64,000 bases of DNA from Vibrio rumoiensis (GCF_002218045.2 NZ_AP018685.1:2666001-2730000), one strand, 5' to 3'. Numbered from the stretch's first letter, positions 44,400 to 57,375 are shown. Translations and numbers: made by a program. Notes: a model not told the origin generated them from the sequence alone.

Positions 44400-45446
44400 C
44401 TAAAAACGTTCAGAAAAAATATTTTCTAAGCGCGTTTCCTGCTTATCATTAAAAAATCGGACTTCATGCTCTAATTCCACACCATATTTATCCTGTACCG
44501 CATGTTTAATAAACCAAGCAAGGTCTAAAACATCATTGGAGGTAGCGTTATCTACATTAACAATCACGAGGGCTTGTTGCGGGTGAACTTGAGCACCACC
44601 AATTTGATACCCTTTTAGCCCACACCGATCAATTAGCCAACCTGCGGCTATTTTAACTCCGCCATCAGCTTTATAACCGTTAAGATCTGGATAAAGAGCC
44701 TGTAATTGACGGTAGTTTTCATGAGTAATTACTGGGTTTTTAAAAAAGCTCCCAGCATTTCCCGTCACATTTGGATCAGGCAATTTAGAGCGACGTATAT
44801 CGCACACAAGCTCAAATACTGATTGAGGAGAAGTCAGTAATTCTTTTTCCGTATTTAATGGGCCATAATTTAACGTCGGCTTCCATTGTGAAGAAAGCTT
44901 TAATCCAATTGAAGTAATGATAGCCTTACCCAACAAATCGTGCTTAAAGATCGAGTCTCGATAACCAAATTGACACTCTTGTGTACTTAGCCTCACTATA
45001 TCCAATGACTCAAGGTCTAAATATTCTACATACTCACAAATATCTTTGAATTCGACACCATAAGCCCCAATATTCTGAATTGGTGCGCTACCAGCACAGC
45101 CGGGAATTAAAGCTAAATTTTCTAAACCCGGAATACCTTGTGTTAGAGCCCACTCGACAAGGTTTGGCCAATCCTCACCGCCAGAAACCTTTAGATATAT
45201 ATCTTCACCATCAGCACTAATGCTTTTACCTAGTAACTGATTAATAACAATCACACCATGAAAAGGCTCAGTAAATAAAACATTACTCCCTTTACCTAAG
45301 ATTAATTTTGGTAAGTCTTGCCAATCAGGATGGCGATACACAGAAATTAAGTCATCAATAGAACTAGCTTCCACTAAAACATCACAAGGCACATCAATGC
45401 CAAAAGTATGGAACGGTTTCAGATTTACATTATTATTTACATTCAT
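44400..45446 (-). CDS. murB: UDP-N-acetylenolpyruvoylglucosamine reductase
   Basis: MurB reduces the enolpyruvyl ether of UDP-GlcNAc to UDP-MurNAc with FAD and NADPH in cell-wall synthesis. The 348-residue product is a type I MurB: KPFHTFGIDVPC, ILGKGSNVLF, GIPGLENLALIPGCAGSAPIQNIGAYG (in parts) and the catalytic serine in GNAGSFFKNP. It is followed by birA. Confidence 0.97.
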   Translation of the reverse strand: MNVNNNVNLKPFHTFGIDVPCDVLVEASSIDDLISVYRHPDWQDLPKLILGKGSNVLFTEPFHGVIVINQLLGKSISADGEDIYLKVSGGEDWPNLVEWALTQGIPGLENLALIPGCAGSAPIQNIGAYGVEFKDICEYVEYLDLESLDIVRLSTQECQFGYRDSIFKHDLLGKAIITSIGLKLSSQWKPTLNYGPLNTEKELLTSPQSVFELVCDIRRSKLPDPNVTGNAGSFFKNPVITHENYRQLQALYPDLNGYKADGGVKIAAGWLIDRCGLKGYQIGGAQVHPQQALVIVNVDNATSNDVLDLAWFIKHAVQDKYGVELEHEVRFFNDKQETRLENIFSERF

Positions 45447-45512
45447 ACATTTGATTACCTAAGCGTCTATCGTACTATTCTACCTTATACACCCAATAAA
45501 CACAGCGCCTGT

Positions 45513-45950
45513 ATGAGTGAAGTTAATTTTCAACAGATTGAAAGTATTAAGATCCCGCTGATTAAGCCTATCTATAAAGCTTTCTATCCTTCAGCAAAAC
45601 CTAAAAAAAATGAACAAATAATCGTCGGCTATAAACAACAGCAAATTATTTGTGTTGTACGATTTCGTCCAATTGAACGCTATTCTCTTCTTACTGGCAT
45701 GCTAGTTATTCCAGCCTACCGACAACAAGGCATTGCTAACCAATTATTGACATTTTGTCAGGCTCATAATTTATCTGAAAATAGTTTTTGTTTCGCTTAT
45801 CAGCACCTTGAATCACTATATAAATCAGTGGGATTTCGCGTAATTGAAGTCGAACAGCTCCCCAATTCATTACAGCAATTATTTATACGCTACACCGGCT
45901 CAGGTAAAAAACTTCTACCAATGCGATATCTGCCTACAGTTCTGACATAA
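45513..45950 (+). CDS. GNAT-family N-acetyltransferase
   Basis: The product from ATG 45513 is 145 residues, with the GNAT acetyl-CoA motif RQQGIANQL preceded by MLVIPAY and the C-terminal YKSVGFRVIE segment of motif B. The frame is open further upstream to 45408, but that would overlap the start of divergent murB by 39 bases and adds a non-GNAT stretch, so 45513 is preferred. The substrate is unknown. Confidence 0.8.
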   Translation: MSEVNFQQIESIKIPLIKPIYKAFYPSAKPKKNEQIIVGYKQQQIICVVRFRPIERYSLLTGMLVIPAYRQQGIANQLLTFCQAHNLSENSFCFAYQHLESLYKSVGFRVIEVEQLPNSLQQLFIRYTGSGKKLLPMRYLPTVLT

Positions 45951-46036
45951 CTTCTTGTTCATATATAGGAATAATGGCAATTAATTTGGTAAAATAATAG
46001 GCCAAGACATTAGCAGCATGTAAGGTTCATAAAAAT

Positions 46037-47377
46037 ATGATAGCTAGTAAGGAATTACTCGAACAGCTACCAACCATAGCTCAAGATCCAAACGCTTTTG
46101 AAGTGCTTTTTTCAGCGCAACAATTTCGTGATCGGCTATTGTCTGAAATTAAGCAAGCAACACAAAGAATTTACCTTGTCGCATTATACCTCGAAGATGA
46201 CGAGGCTGGCCGCCAGATTCTGACCGAACTTTATGAAGCAAAGCAACACAATCCTGATCTTGATGTCACGGTTTGTGTTGACTGGCATAGAGCACAACGA
46301 GGATTAATTGGTGCGGATCAAAGTGAAGGAAACGCTGCTCTATACAAAGAGTTTGCTCGAAAGTATGAGCACCCTATTTCTATTTTAGGGGTACCAGTTC
46401 GTGGTAAAGAAGTTTTTGGTGTATTACATCTTAAAGGCTTTATCATTGATGATACCGTAATATACAGCGGCGCTAGCTTAAATAATATCTATCTGCACCA
46501 TAACGACAAGTATCGCTTTGATCGCTACCACGTGATGGCAAACCCTACGCTAGCTAATTGCATGGTGCAATATATACAGCAGAATATTAGCAACAATATT
46601 GCCGTCAATTGTTTATCACAAGTAGAGCGCCCAACAACTAAAACGTTAAAGCCAGCGATCAAACAGTTCCGCTCTCTACTTACTCAATCTCGGTACGAAT
46701 TCACTCCAGAACTTGTGAAACAGGGCGAAGTTGGTATCACTCCATTAGTGGGGGTGGGTAAGCGTCGTAATAAACTTAATCTTCACATTAATAATCTTAT
46801 AGCCTGCGCTGAAAAAGAAATCACAATATTGACGCCCTACTTTAACTTTCCTAAAAGTATCGCCAAAGAAGTAAAAAGAGCAATAAAACGAGGCGTTAAG
46901 GTGACGATCATTGTCGGTGATAAAACCGCCAATGATTTCTATATTCCACCAGAAGAGGACTTCAAAACTATCGCGGGACTACCTTACTTATATGAGCTCA
47001 ATTTACGTCATTTTGCTCGCATAAATGAAGGTTATATTGCTAGTCGCCAATTATCGATTCATCTTTGGAAGCATGATAATAATAGTTTCCACTTAAAAGG
47101 AATGTGGGTCGATAAGGAATACATGCTGATCACAGGTAACAACTTTAACCCTAGAGCGTGGAAACTAGATTTAGAAAATGGGTTGTTAATCAAAGATCCA
47201 AGTAAGTTACTCACAGAGCAATTCGAAAATGAACTATCTTCCATTCTGGAACATACAAACCTAATTGGTAGTTATAAGCAACTAGATACTATCGAAGATT
47301 ACCCAGAAGATGTACAAAGGCTGCTACGAAAAATCAAAAGAGTCAGAGCCGATCGAATTCTAAAGCAAATACTATAA
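46037..47377 (+). CDS. pssA: Phosphatidylserine synthase PssA
   Basis: PssA makes phosphatidylserine from CDP-diacylglycerol and serine, the step that leads to phosphatidylethanolamine. The 446-residue product is of the phospholipase D superfamily with two HKD motifs (HLKGFIIDD about 137 and HLKGMWVDK about 353), the CVDWHRAQRG and VGDKTANDFYIP segments, and matches E. coli PssA over its length. It has no membrane helix, as in E. coli. Followed by a strong terminator. Confidence 0.96.
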   Translation: MIASKELLEQLPTIAQDPNAFEVLFSAQQFRDRLLSEIKQATQRIYLVALYLEDDEAGRQILTELYEAKQHNPDLDVTVCVDWHRAQRGLIGADQSEGNAALYKEFARKYEHPISILGVPVRGKEVFGVLHLKGFIIDDTVIYSGASLNNIYLHHNDKYRFDRYHVMANPTLANCMVQYIQQNISNNIAVNCLSQVERPTTKTLKPAIKQFRSLLTQSRYEFTPELVKQGEVGITPLVGVGKRRNKLNLHINNLIACAEKEITILTPYFNFPKSIAKEVKRAIKRGVKVTIIVGDKTANDFYIPPEEDFKTIAGLPYLYELNLRHFARINEGYIASRQLSIHLWKHDNNSFHLKGMWVDKEYMLITGNNFNPRAWKLDLENGLLIKDPSKLLTEQFENELSSILEHTNLIGSYKQLDTIEDYPEDVQRLLRKIKRVRADRILKQIL

Positions 47378-47385
47378 CATCAGCT

Positions 47386-47414
47386 AGCCTAGGTTAATTT
47401 ACCTAGGCTTTTTT
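47386..47414 (+). terminator. pssA terminator
   Basis: A nine-base-pair stem AGCCTAGGT / ACCTAGGCT (47386-47394 and 47401-47409), loop TAATTT, then a T run. It follows pssA after 8 bases. Confidence 0.92.
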
Positions 47415-47552
47415 ATTCCCATGAGCACACTCATACGATAATAACCCCCTGTAACCAGTCTATTTTAACTTATACATAACCATTTCCCTTGTAGTCATGG
47501 ACACTATCTATAACGCACTCGATAATCATAAAGATCTCCATTTTCTACAGAC

Positions 47553-47585
47553 GAAAAAAAAACCTGATTCTTTCGAATCAGGTTT
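47553..47585 (-). terminator. rRNA operon terminator
   Basis: On the minus strand AAACCTGATTC / GAATCAGGTTT (47575-47585 and 47560-47570) with a 4-base loop and eight U (47553-47560). Confidence 0.93.
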
Positions 47586-47596
47586 CTCAAAATAAG

Positions 47597-47673
47597 TGGC
47601 GGAGTGGACGGGACTCGAACCCGCGACCCCCGGCGTGACAGGCCGGTATTCTAACCAACTGAACTACCACTCC
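47597..47673 (-). tRNA. tRNA-Asp (GTC)
   Basis: A 77-base cloverleaf with encoded CCA, acceptor GGAGTGG / CCACTCC, anticodon loop CTGTCAC giving GTC (Asp). It is the distal tRNA of the rRNA operon, after 5S. Confidence 0.97.
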
Positions 47674-47703
47674 GCAGTGTCTATTCAGTATGTTGCAATT
47701 TAA

Positions 47704-47822
47704 AGCCTGGCGATGTCCTACTCTCACATGGGGAAACCCCACACTACCATCGGCGCTACTTCGTTTCACTTCTGAGTTCGGCATGGAATCAGGTGGGTCC
47801 AAAGCGCTATGGTCGCCAAGCA
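47704..47822 (-). rRNA. rrf: 5S ribosomal RNA
   Basis: Matches gamma-proteobacterial 5S: begins near GCTTGGCGACC, contains CCGAACTCAGAAGTGAAACG and ends GATGGTAGTGTGGGG through ATCGCCAGGC. The exact ends are approximate to a few bases. Confidence 0.95.
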
Positions 47823-47943
47823 AATTCTTTTGTTAAAACATCCACTAGGATGATTTAACTTAATTCGGAAAGCTGTTTGTTCTCACACTCATTCAAGTAT
47901 GTCTTATATCTATTCAGTCCAACCAAAACCCTTTAGGTGTTGT

Positions 47944-50824
<2,881 letters not shown>

Positions 50825-50879
50825 ATACAACCCAAAAGGGTCTTAATGTATGTTCAACTAAATAAGGTTTTAGTTTTTT

Positions 50880-50907
50880 GACCGTTAAGAGGGTAATCTT
50901 AACGGTC
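50880..50907. repeat. Spacer hairpin 1 in the 16S-23S interval
   Basis: GACCGTTAAGA / TCTTAACGGTC, perfect 11-base-pair stem with a six-base loop. Confidence 0.8.
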
Positions 50908-50925
50908 GTTTGCCGGACTCAATAG

Positions 50926-50947
50926 AATCAATTGCAAGCAATTGATT
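50926..50947. repeat. Spacer palindrome 2 in the 16S-23S interval
   Basis: AATCAATTGC / GCAATTGATT, a perfect 10-base-pair inverted repeat with only AA between. Confidence 0.8.
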
Positions 50948-51016
50948 TGAATACAAGACACTTGAATGTGTGTTGTTGTGTTTATCACAAGGATAAACAT
51001 TGAGAACTTTTATTAA

Positions 51017-51038
51017 GATAAACATTAAAATGTTTATC
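51017..51038. repeat. Spacer palindrome 3 in the 16S-23S interval
   Basis: GATAAACATT / AATGTTTATC, a perfect 10-base-pair inverted repeat with AA between. Another direct GGATAAACATT copy lies just before at 50990-51000. Confidence 0.8.
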
Positions 51039-51055
51039 TAGTCAGCTTTCCAAAT

Positions 51056-51066
51056 TGTTAAAGAGC
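51056..51066 (-). promoter_or_regulatory. boxA antitermination site in the spacer
   Basis: Minus strand GCTCTTTAACA, the usual boxA that binds NusB/S10 for rRNA antitermination, before 23S. No tRNA gene was found in the 351-base 16S-23S spacer. Confidence 0.85.
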
Positions 51067-51175
51067 ATAAAGCATAAAAGCTTTAATCAATAACCTAAGT
51101 CATTTATTAAAGCTCTGCTTTAACTTATTTAAACCATCAATCTGTGTGGGTACTCATCAAAAATAATCTTTCGTA

Positions 51176-52718
<1,543 letters not shown>

Positions 52719-52929
52719 AAGATTTTGTGACTCAACGAATACTGACTTCAAACTACCTAAGTAATTTAAAGCTATTATCATTCCAACAGAATGATAATGA
52801 ATTGACTGTGCCAATTATTAGTAAACTAATAACTGATTGGTCACTCAGTTCATTGAAATCATTGTTGCTTCCTAAGAAGCTATATTGATTATCATCAACG
52901 AGTGCCCACACAGATTGATAGGTTTAAAT

Positions 52930-52940
52930 TGTTAAAGAGC
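52930..52940 (-). promoter_or_regulatory. boxA in the 16S leader
   Basis: Minus strand GCTCTTTAACA in the rRNA leader, between the promoters and 16S, for antitermination. Confidence 0.85.
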
Positions 52941-52979
52941 GTTGTTCTTCGTGACTGCGTCTCGTTGAACAGGGCGGCC

Positions 52980-53007
52980 ATTCTAACGATTTGATTGAGA
53001 GTGTCAA
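52980..53007 (-). promoter_or_regulatory. rRNA operon promoter P2
   Basis: Minus strand TTGACA (53002-53007) 16 bases from TAGAAT (52980-52985), followed by a GC-rich GGCCGCC discriminator. Confidence 0.82.
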
Positions 53008-53106
53008 ACACTTTTTCAATTTAATTTCGTTAACCTTTTTGAGAAGGTTTGAACCGCTTGACTCGTTGCTGCAGCTAGGCTGCGTGCTCCGTGTCAGTGA
53101 GGGCGC

Positions 53107-53134
53107 ATTATAGAGACCTAGTTCACATTGGCAA
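53107..53134 (-). promoter_or_regulatory. rRNA operon promoter P1
   Basis: Minus strand TTGCCA (53129-53134) 16 bases from TATAAT (53107-53112), followed by GCGCCCTC, the classic rrn P1 arrangement. Upstream lie A-tracts (see UP element). Confidence 0.9.
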
Positions 53135-53165
53135 GGCTTTTTTTGTGTTTTTTTGCTTTTTTTGA
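53135..53165 (-). promoter_or_regulatory. UP element upstream of rRNA P1
   Basis: Directly upstream of the P1 -35, three A-tracts of seven A each, spaced about 10 to 11 bases, as on the minus strand. Such phased A-tracts contact the alpha subunits of RNA polymerase. Confidence 0.7.
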
Positions 53166-53253
53166 TCGTTTGGTTATTTTTAAATCAAAAAGCGCTATTT
53201 TATATAGTTTACTCATGGTATTTCTCCATAATCAAAGAAGATAAGGAGTAAAA

Positions 53254-53793
53254 ATGAACAATATTCGTAGCTATAAAGGTATATCCCCTCTAATTGGTGA
53301 AAATGTATATATAGATGAATCATCCGTTTTAGTGGGAGACATTAAAATTGGTAAGGATTCTAGTATTTGGCCGTTGGTTGCCGCTCGCGGAGATGTCAAT
53401 CATATTCACATAGGTGAACGAACAAATATCCAAGATGGGTCAGTTTTACATGTCACCCATAAAAATACCGAAAATCCAGATGGCTTCCCTCTTATCATTG
53501 GAAATGATGTCACTGTTGGGCATAAAGTCATGCTACATGGTTGTACTATTCATGACAGGGTTTTAGTTGGCATGGGAGCAATTGTTCTAGATGGGGCTGT
53601 CATTAATTCAGACATAATGATTGGTGCTGGTAGCCTAGTTCCACCCGGTAAGCATTTAGAAAGTGGTTACTTATATGTGGGTAGCCCAGTAAAGCAAGCT
53701 AGACCTCTTAAAGATGAAGAAAAAGCATTTTTACTTAAGTCTGCCGATAATTATGTGGTCAATAAAAACGACTATCTTACGGAGGTAAAATAG
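53254..53793 (+). CDS. yrdA: Gamma-carbonic-anhydrase-like protein YrdA
   Basis: A 179-residue hexapeptide-repeat (left-handed beta-helix) protein. It has the family segments VLVGDIKIGKDSSIWPLVAARGDVN (in parts), the metal-binding His in VGHKVMLHGCTIHD, and a C-terminal VGSPVKQARPL. Similar to E. coli YrdA next to rRNA operon rrnD. The family is related to gamma-class carbonic anhydrases but physiological activity is not established. A strong AAGGAG site precedes the ATG. Confidence 0.95.
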   Translation: MNNIRSYKGISPLIGENVYIDESSVLVGDIKIGKDSSIWPLVAARGDVNHIHIGERTNIQDGSVLHVTHKNTENPDGFPLIIGNDVTVGHKVMLHGCTIHDRVLVGMGAIVLDGAVINSDIMIGAGSLVPPGKHLESGYLYVGSPVKQARPLKDEEKAFLLKSADNYVVNKNDYLTEVK

Positions 53794-53804
53794 TCGTTAA
53801 TGGA

Positions 53805-54065
53805 CTAGCCCAACACAATATCACCCGTTGGGCTAAACTCCTCTTCTTCAATGGCTTTTTCCGCCATGTCTTCTAAGTCGAATCGAATACGCTCAAAAAC
53901 CGTTAATGCGTTTTCTTTACTCACCTTTATATCGTCGAGTTTAGATAACAGACTTAATGACACAACGCAGTCAATAAGTTGTCCAGCTTGTTGCGCTTGG
54001 AACACAACCGCTTGGCGAGAATCATCCCACTCACTGCTATCCGAAAAAAGGATATTCTGATTCAT
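53805..54065 (-). CDS. yrdB: DUF1488 protein YrdB
   Basis: An 86-residue acidic protein close to the E. coli YrdB DUF1488 family (SEWDDSRQAVVFQAQQAGQLIDCVV in parts). Function unknown. It follows aroE by 3 bases in the order aroE-yrdB, as in E. coli, so cotranscription is likely, and it faces yrdA. Confidence 0.9.
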   Translation of the reverse strand: MNQNILFSDSSEWDDSRQAVVFQAQQAGQLIDCVVSLSLLSKLDDIKVSKENALTVFERIRFDLEDMAEKAIEEEEFSPTGDIVLG

Positions 54066-54068
54066 TGT

Positions 54069-54896
54069 TTAACTCTCTAAATTACGGCGCAATTCTCTTA
54101 ATACCTGTCGCATACTTGGACGCAATCCTCTCCAGAGCATAAAACTTTCCGCTGCTTGCCCGACTAACATGCCTAAACCATCATAGGCATTCTGCACTCC
54201 GTTTTGTTTGGCCCAATCGGTAAAATGTGTTTTACCTGCACCATAACTCATATCATAACTGACACTATGCGGTGTAAAAATCGCGCTAGTAATATCCGGT
54301 AATCCACCAGCTAGACCTGCAGATGTCGAATTAATAATAATATCAAAACCAGAATCAATACTTTGCATCGATTGAGCTGAGAGAGAACCATAAGGCTTGA
54401 AAGTTTCTGCTAACTCTTCTGCTTTACTTAAGGTGCGATTAGCAATCACGATATGTTGCGGTTGCTGATCAAGTAATGGCTTTAATACCCCGCGAGCCGC
54501 ACCACCTGCACCAAGTAGCAATATTCTCGCCCCTTTCAGCTGAGCATGATTTTGTAGTAAATCCTGAACTAAACCCTCACCATCGGTGTTATCACCAATA
54601 ATTAGACCATCATCAAGCTTCTTTAGCGTATTCACCGCTTGTGCTAATTCCGCTCTTTCCGTTAAGCGATCAGCAAACTGATATGCATCTAACTTAAACG
54701 GAGCAGTGACATTACACCCCTTACCATCGGCGGTAAAAAATTCCCGAGCGGCTAACTCAAAACCATCAATAGGCGCTTCAACGATGCCATATTCCATTGT
54801 TTGATGAGTTTGATGGGCAAACAAGGTATGAATAAAAGGGGACTTACTGTGTTTTATCGGATTACCGAATACCGCATATTGATCGAGTTTTTGCAT
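54069..54896 (-). CDS. aroE: Shikimate dehydrogenase
   Basis: AroE reduces 3-dehydroshikimate with NADPH in aromatic amino acid synthesis. The 275-residue product has the substrate motif NPIKHSKSP, the NVTAPFK motif with the catalytic lysine, and the Rossmann motif GAGGAARG. It follows hemF by 36 bases and precedes yrdB by 3 bases. Confidence 0.97.
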   Translation of the reverse strand: MQKLDQYAVFGNPIKHSKSPFIHTLFAHQTHQTMEYGIVEAPIDGFELAAREFFTADGKGCNVTAPFKLDAYQFADRLTERAELAQAVNTLKKLDDGLIIGDNTDGEGLVQDLLQNHAQLKGARILLLGAGGAARGVLKPLLDQQPQHIVIANRTLSKAEELAETFKPYGSLSAQSMQSIDSGFDIIINSTSAGLAGGLPDITSAIFTPHSVSYDMSYGAGKTHFTDWAKQNGVQNAYDGLGMLVGQAAESFMLWRGLRPSMRQVLRELRRNLES

Positions 54897-54932
54897 GAAT
54901 AGGTCCTTTCCTTGCCCTTAAATATTCAGTCG

Positions 54933-55850
54933 CTATGACCATTCTCGTGGCTGTAAGTAATGTTGATATAAATTGGCTTCTGCAGAATCTTTTTCCGGAG
55001 TGTAATCGTATTCCCAACGAGCTAAAGGTGGCATAGACATTAAAATTGATTCGGTTCGCCCACCGCTTTGCAAACCAAATAGCGTCCCTCGGTCATAAAC
55101 TAAGTTAAATTCGACATAGCGGCCTCGGCGATATAACTGGAATTGTCGCTCACGTTCGCCATATTGGTGGTCACGCCTTTTATTTACGATAGGCAAATAA
55201 GCTTGAGTAAACCCTTCCCCGACTGACTGCATGTAATCAAAACAAACTGCAAAGTCCCATTGATTCAAGTCATCAAAGAATAAGCCTCCAACTCCTCGCG
55301 TTTCATTACGATGTGGCAAGAAGAAATATTTATCACACCAAGCTTTATGCTCAGAATACACATTTTTGCCAAACGGTGAACAAATCGCTTTAGCGGTATC
55401 ATGCCAGTGTTGGCAATCCTCTTCGAAAGGATAAAATGGCGTTAAATCAAACCCACCACCAAACCACCAAATCGGCGCTTCACCTTCTTTCTCAGCAATA
55501 AAAAAACGTACGTTTGCATGAGAAGTCGGAATATAAGGGTTTTTAGGATGCAAAACTAATGACACGCCCATTGCTTCAAATTGGCGTCCAGCAAGCTCTG
55601 GTCGATGTGCGGTTGCCGATGCTGGCATTTTATCGCCAAACACATGAGAAAAATTGACACCACCTTGTTCAAACACCTGGCCATCACGGATAACTCGGCT
55701 ACGACCGCCACCACCTTGCTCCCTTTGCCAAGCATCTTCGATAAACCGATTACCATCGACCGCTTCTAATTGAGTGCAAATCGAATCTTGCAAACTCATC
55801 AAAAATGCTTTTACTGCATGCTTATCGACCTGTTGAGCTCCATTCGTCAT
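54933..55850 (-). CDS. hemF: Oxygen-dependent coproporphyrinogen III oxidase
   Basis: HemF oxidatively decarboxylates coproporphyrinogen III to protoporphyrinogen IX. The 305-residue product has the family signature HRNETRGVGGLFFDDLN, the PTSHANVRFF segment with a conserved His, and the GRYVEFNLVYDRGT segment. It lies 7 bases after tsaC, in the same direction as aroE. This is the aerobic enzyme; an anaerobic HemN is expected elsewhere. Confidence 0.97.
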   Translation of the reverse strand: MTNGAQQVDKHAVKAFLMSLQDSICTQLEAVDGNRFIEDAWQREQGGGGRSRVIRDGQVFEQGGVNFSHVFGDKMPASATAHRPELAGRQFEAMGVSLVLHPKNPYIPTSHANVRFFIAEKEGEAPIWWFGGGFDLTPFYPFEEDCQHWHDTAKAICSPFGKNVYSEHKAWCDKYFFLPHRNETRGVGGLFFDDLNQWDFAVCFDYMQSVGEGFTQAYLPIVNKRRDHQYGERERQFQLYRRGRYVEFNLVYDRGTLFGLQSGGRTESILMSMPPLARWEYDYTPEKDSAEANLYQHYLQPREWS

Positions 55851-55857
55851 TAGTCTA

Positions 55858-56415
55858 CTACCCTTGCCTTAATATGTTCGATGTTTTGGCATCACGAATT
55901 TCTGTTGGTTGAGTTCTTCCACCGACTTGCCCTTGAAGAATTGCTACCAACTTATCGCCTAATTGACGTTCGACCTCTTCGGTCGTGCGACAAGGCTCTA
56001 GCCCAGTTAAGTTAGCACTGGTGGACGTAATTGGCTTACCGAAAGCTAAACAGAGTTGTTGAACTAAAGGATGATCGGTTACACGCACCGCTATCGAATC
56101 AAACTGACCAGTAAGATGAGATGAAATACCCGCTTTCACTGGCATCACCCAAGTAACTGGGCCAGGCCAAGTAAAGTGGACCGTTTGAAGTTGCTCATCA
56201 GTTAGTTGAGATTCATCAATATAAGGCAATAACTGCTGATAATTAGCCGCAATAAGAATCAACCCTTTTTCTATCGGGCGTTGCTTTAATGCTAACAATT
56301 TATCGATGGCAGACACATTATCAGGATCACAACCTACTCCAAACACCCCTTCGGTTGGATAAGCGATGACTTCTCCTTGTTGTAAAGCCTCAACAACAAA
56401 CTCAAAATTATTCAC
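55858..56415 (-). CDS. tsaC: L-threonylcarbamoyladenylate synthase TsaC
   Basis: TsaC makes threonylcarbamoyl-AMP for the t6A modification of tRNA. The 185-residue product has VIAYPTEGVFGVGCDPD, the KRPIEKGLILIA and GPVTWVMP stretches, and the STSANLTG motif. It starts at GTG 56415 (no ATG fits the family start) with a GGAAG site. Shares the upstream region with purE. Confidence 0.96.
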   Translation of the reverse strand: MNNFEFVVEALQQGEVIAYPTEGVFGVGCDPDNVSAIDKLLALKQRPIEKGLILIAANYQQLLPYIDESQLTDEQLQTVHFTWPGPVTWVMPVKAGISSHLTGQFDSIAVRVTDHPLVQQLCLAFGKPITSTSANLTGLEPCRTTEEVERQLGDKLVAILQGQVGGRTQPTEIRDAKTSNILRQG

Positions 56416-56533
56416 GATGATTTTCTTCCCTGTATAAGCAGTAATGACGCCAGTGTATAAAACCTTATTGCCGATGACTAAAATTTTTTTGCTTCAATGT
56501 CATTTATTCAGATCAGAATATGAAAACAACCTA

Positions 56534-56549
56534 ACGCAAACGTTTTCCT
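56534..56549. promoter_or_regulatory. PurR operator of purEK
   Basis: ACGCAAACGTTTTCCT matches, from memory, the PurR consensus (ACGCAAACGTTTNCNT). It overlaps the predicted -35 region of the purE promoter. Confidence 0.88.
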
Positions 56550-56571
56550 TGTCAGGTTTTCTCAGTATAAT
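56543..56571 (+). promoter_or_regulatory. purEK promoter
   Basis: TATAAT at 56566-56571 with a -35 at 56543-56548 (TTTTCC) within the PurR box. Transcription would start near 56578, at the left end of the palindrome. Confidence 0.65.
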
Positions 56572-56575
56572 GCAA

Positions 56576-56839
56576 GGGTCTATTGTTCTTTCGAGATTAA
56601 ATTTTGTTCGAGATAAAAGCGTTTTAGGCTAGGCAAGTCGATTGTTGCTTAGTTGATCTAAGTTAATGAGACTTAACGACGTATAAAACGCTTTTAGCCG
56701 AATCCTTTAGACAGCGTTGGTTGGATATTTGTGCTGTGTTATCGGTTTCTCGTGTAGGCTAGCTACACAACGAAACCTCTGCCTTGCTCAAATACCCAAC
56801 AATTCGCTGCAAAAATCATCTCGAAAGGTCAATAGACCC
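56576..56839 (+). repeat. 264-base structured palindrome in the purE leader
   Basis: The ends form a 22-base inverted repeat with 2 mismatches: GGGTCTATTG at 56576-56585 pairs with CAATAGACCC at 56830-56839, and CTTTCGAGAT pairs with ATCTCGAAAG. Inside lie further nested inverted repeats, including TAAAAGCGTTTTA / TAAAACGCTTTTA (56614-56626 and 56684-56696), CTTAG / CTAAG, TGGATATTTG / CAAATACCCA and GTGTAG / CTACAC. No coding frame. It is either a long structured leader or a mobile-type palindromic element. Confidence 0.75.
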
Positions 56840-56884
56840 TAAGAATTATCTTTATTAATAGCTTGAGTCGTTAAGGAGTGTTCG

Positions 56885-57370
56885 ATGACTGTTGGAATCA
56901 TTATGGGTTCAAAATCTGATTGGCCAACCATGAAACTTGCCGCAGAAATGTTGGACCGTTTTAATGTACCGTACGAAACCAAAGTAGTGTCTGCTCACCG
57001 AACGCCTCACCTACTTGCAGAGTATGCCGAAAGCGCAAAAGAACGTGGTATTAAAGTGATTATTGCAGGAGCCGGCGGCGCCGCTCACCTTCCAGGAATG
57101 ACCGCAGCTTACACTAGCTTACCTGTCCTTGGTGTACCCGTTCAGTCTCGTGCGCTATCTGGTGTGGATTCTTTGTACTCTATTGTTCAAATGCCAAAAG
57201 GGATCGCAGTAGGTACTTTGGCGATTGGTGAAGCGGGAGCCGCTAATGCTGGAATTTTAGCTGCGCAAATTATCGGAACTCACGATGAAAATGTAATGGC
57301 TCAAGTCGAGGCATTCCGTAAAGAACAAACCGATACTGTACTCGCGAATCCAAACCCAGCTGAGGATTAA
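56885..57370 (+). CDS. purE: N5-carboxyaminoimidazole ribonucleotide mutase
   Basis: PurE rearranges N5-CAIR to CAIR in purine synthesis. The 161-residue product has the class I features SKSDWPTM, VSAHRTPHL and GAGGAAHLPGMTAA. The ATG follows an AAGGAG site. purK follows after 5 bases. The operon is preceded by a PurR box and the 264-base structured leader. Confidence 0.98.
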   Translation: MTVGIIMGSKSDWPTMKLAAEMLDRFNVPYETKVVSAHRTPHLLAEYAESAKERGIKVIIAGAGGAAHLPGMTAAYTSLPVLGVPVQSRALSGVDSLYSIVQMPKGIAVGTLAIGEAGAANAGILAAQIIGTHDENVMAQVEAFRKEQTDTVLANPNPAED

Positions 57371-57375
57371 TACCG

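Noticed and set aside
50825..51175. Possible tRNA-Ile, tRNA-Ala or tRNA-Glu in the 16S-23S spacer
   Set aside because: No GGTTCGANTCC T-loop and no acceptor pairing on either strand in the spacer.
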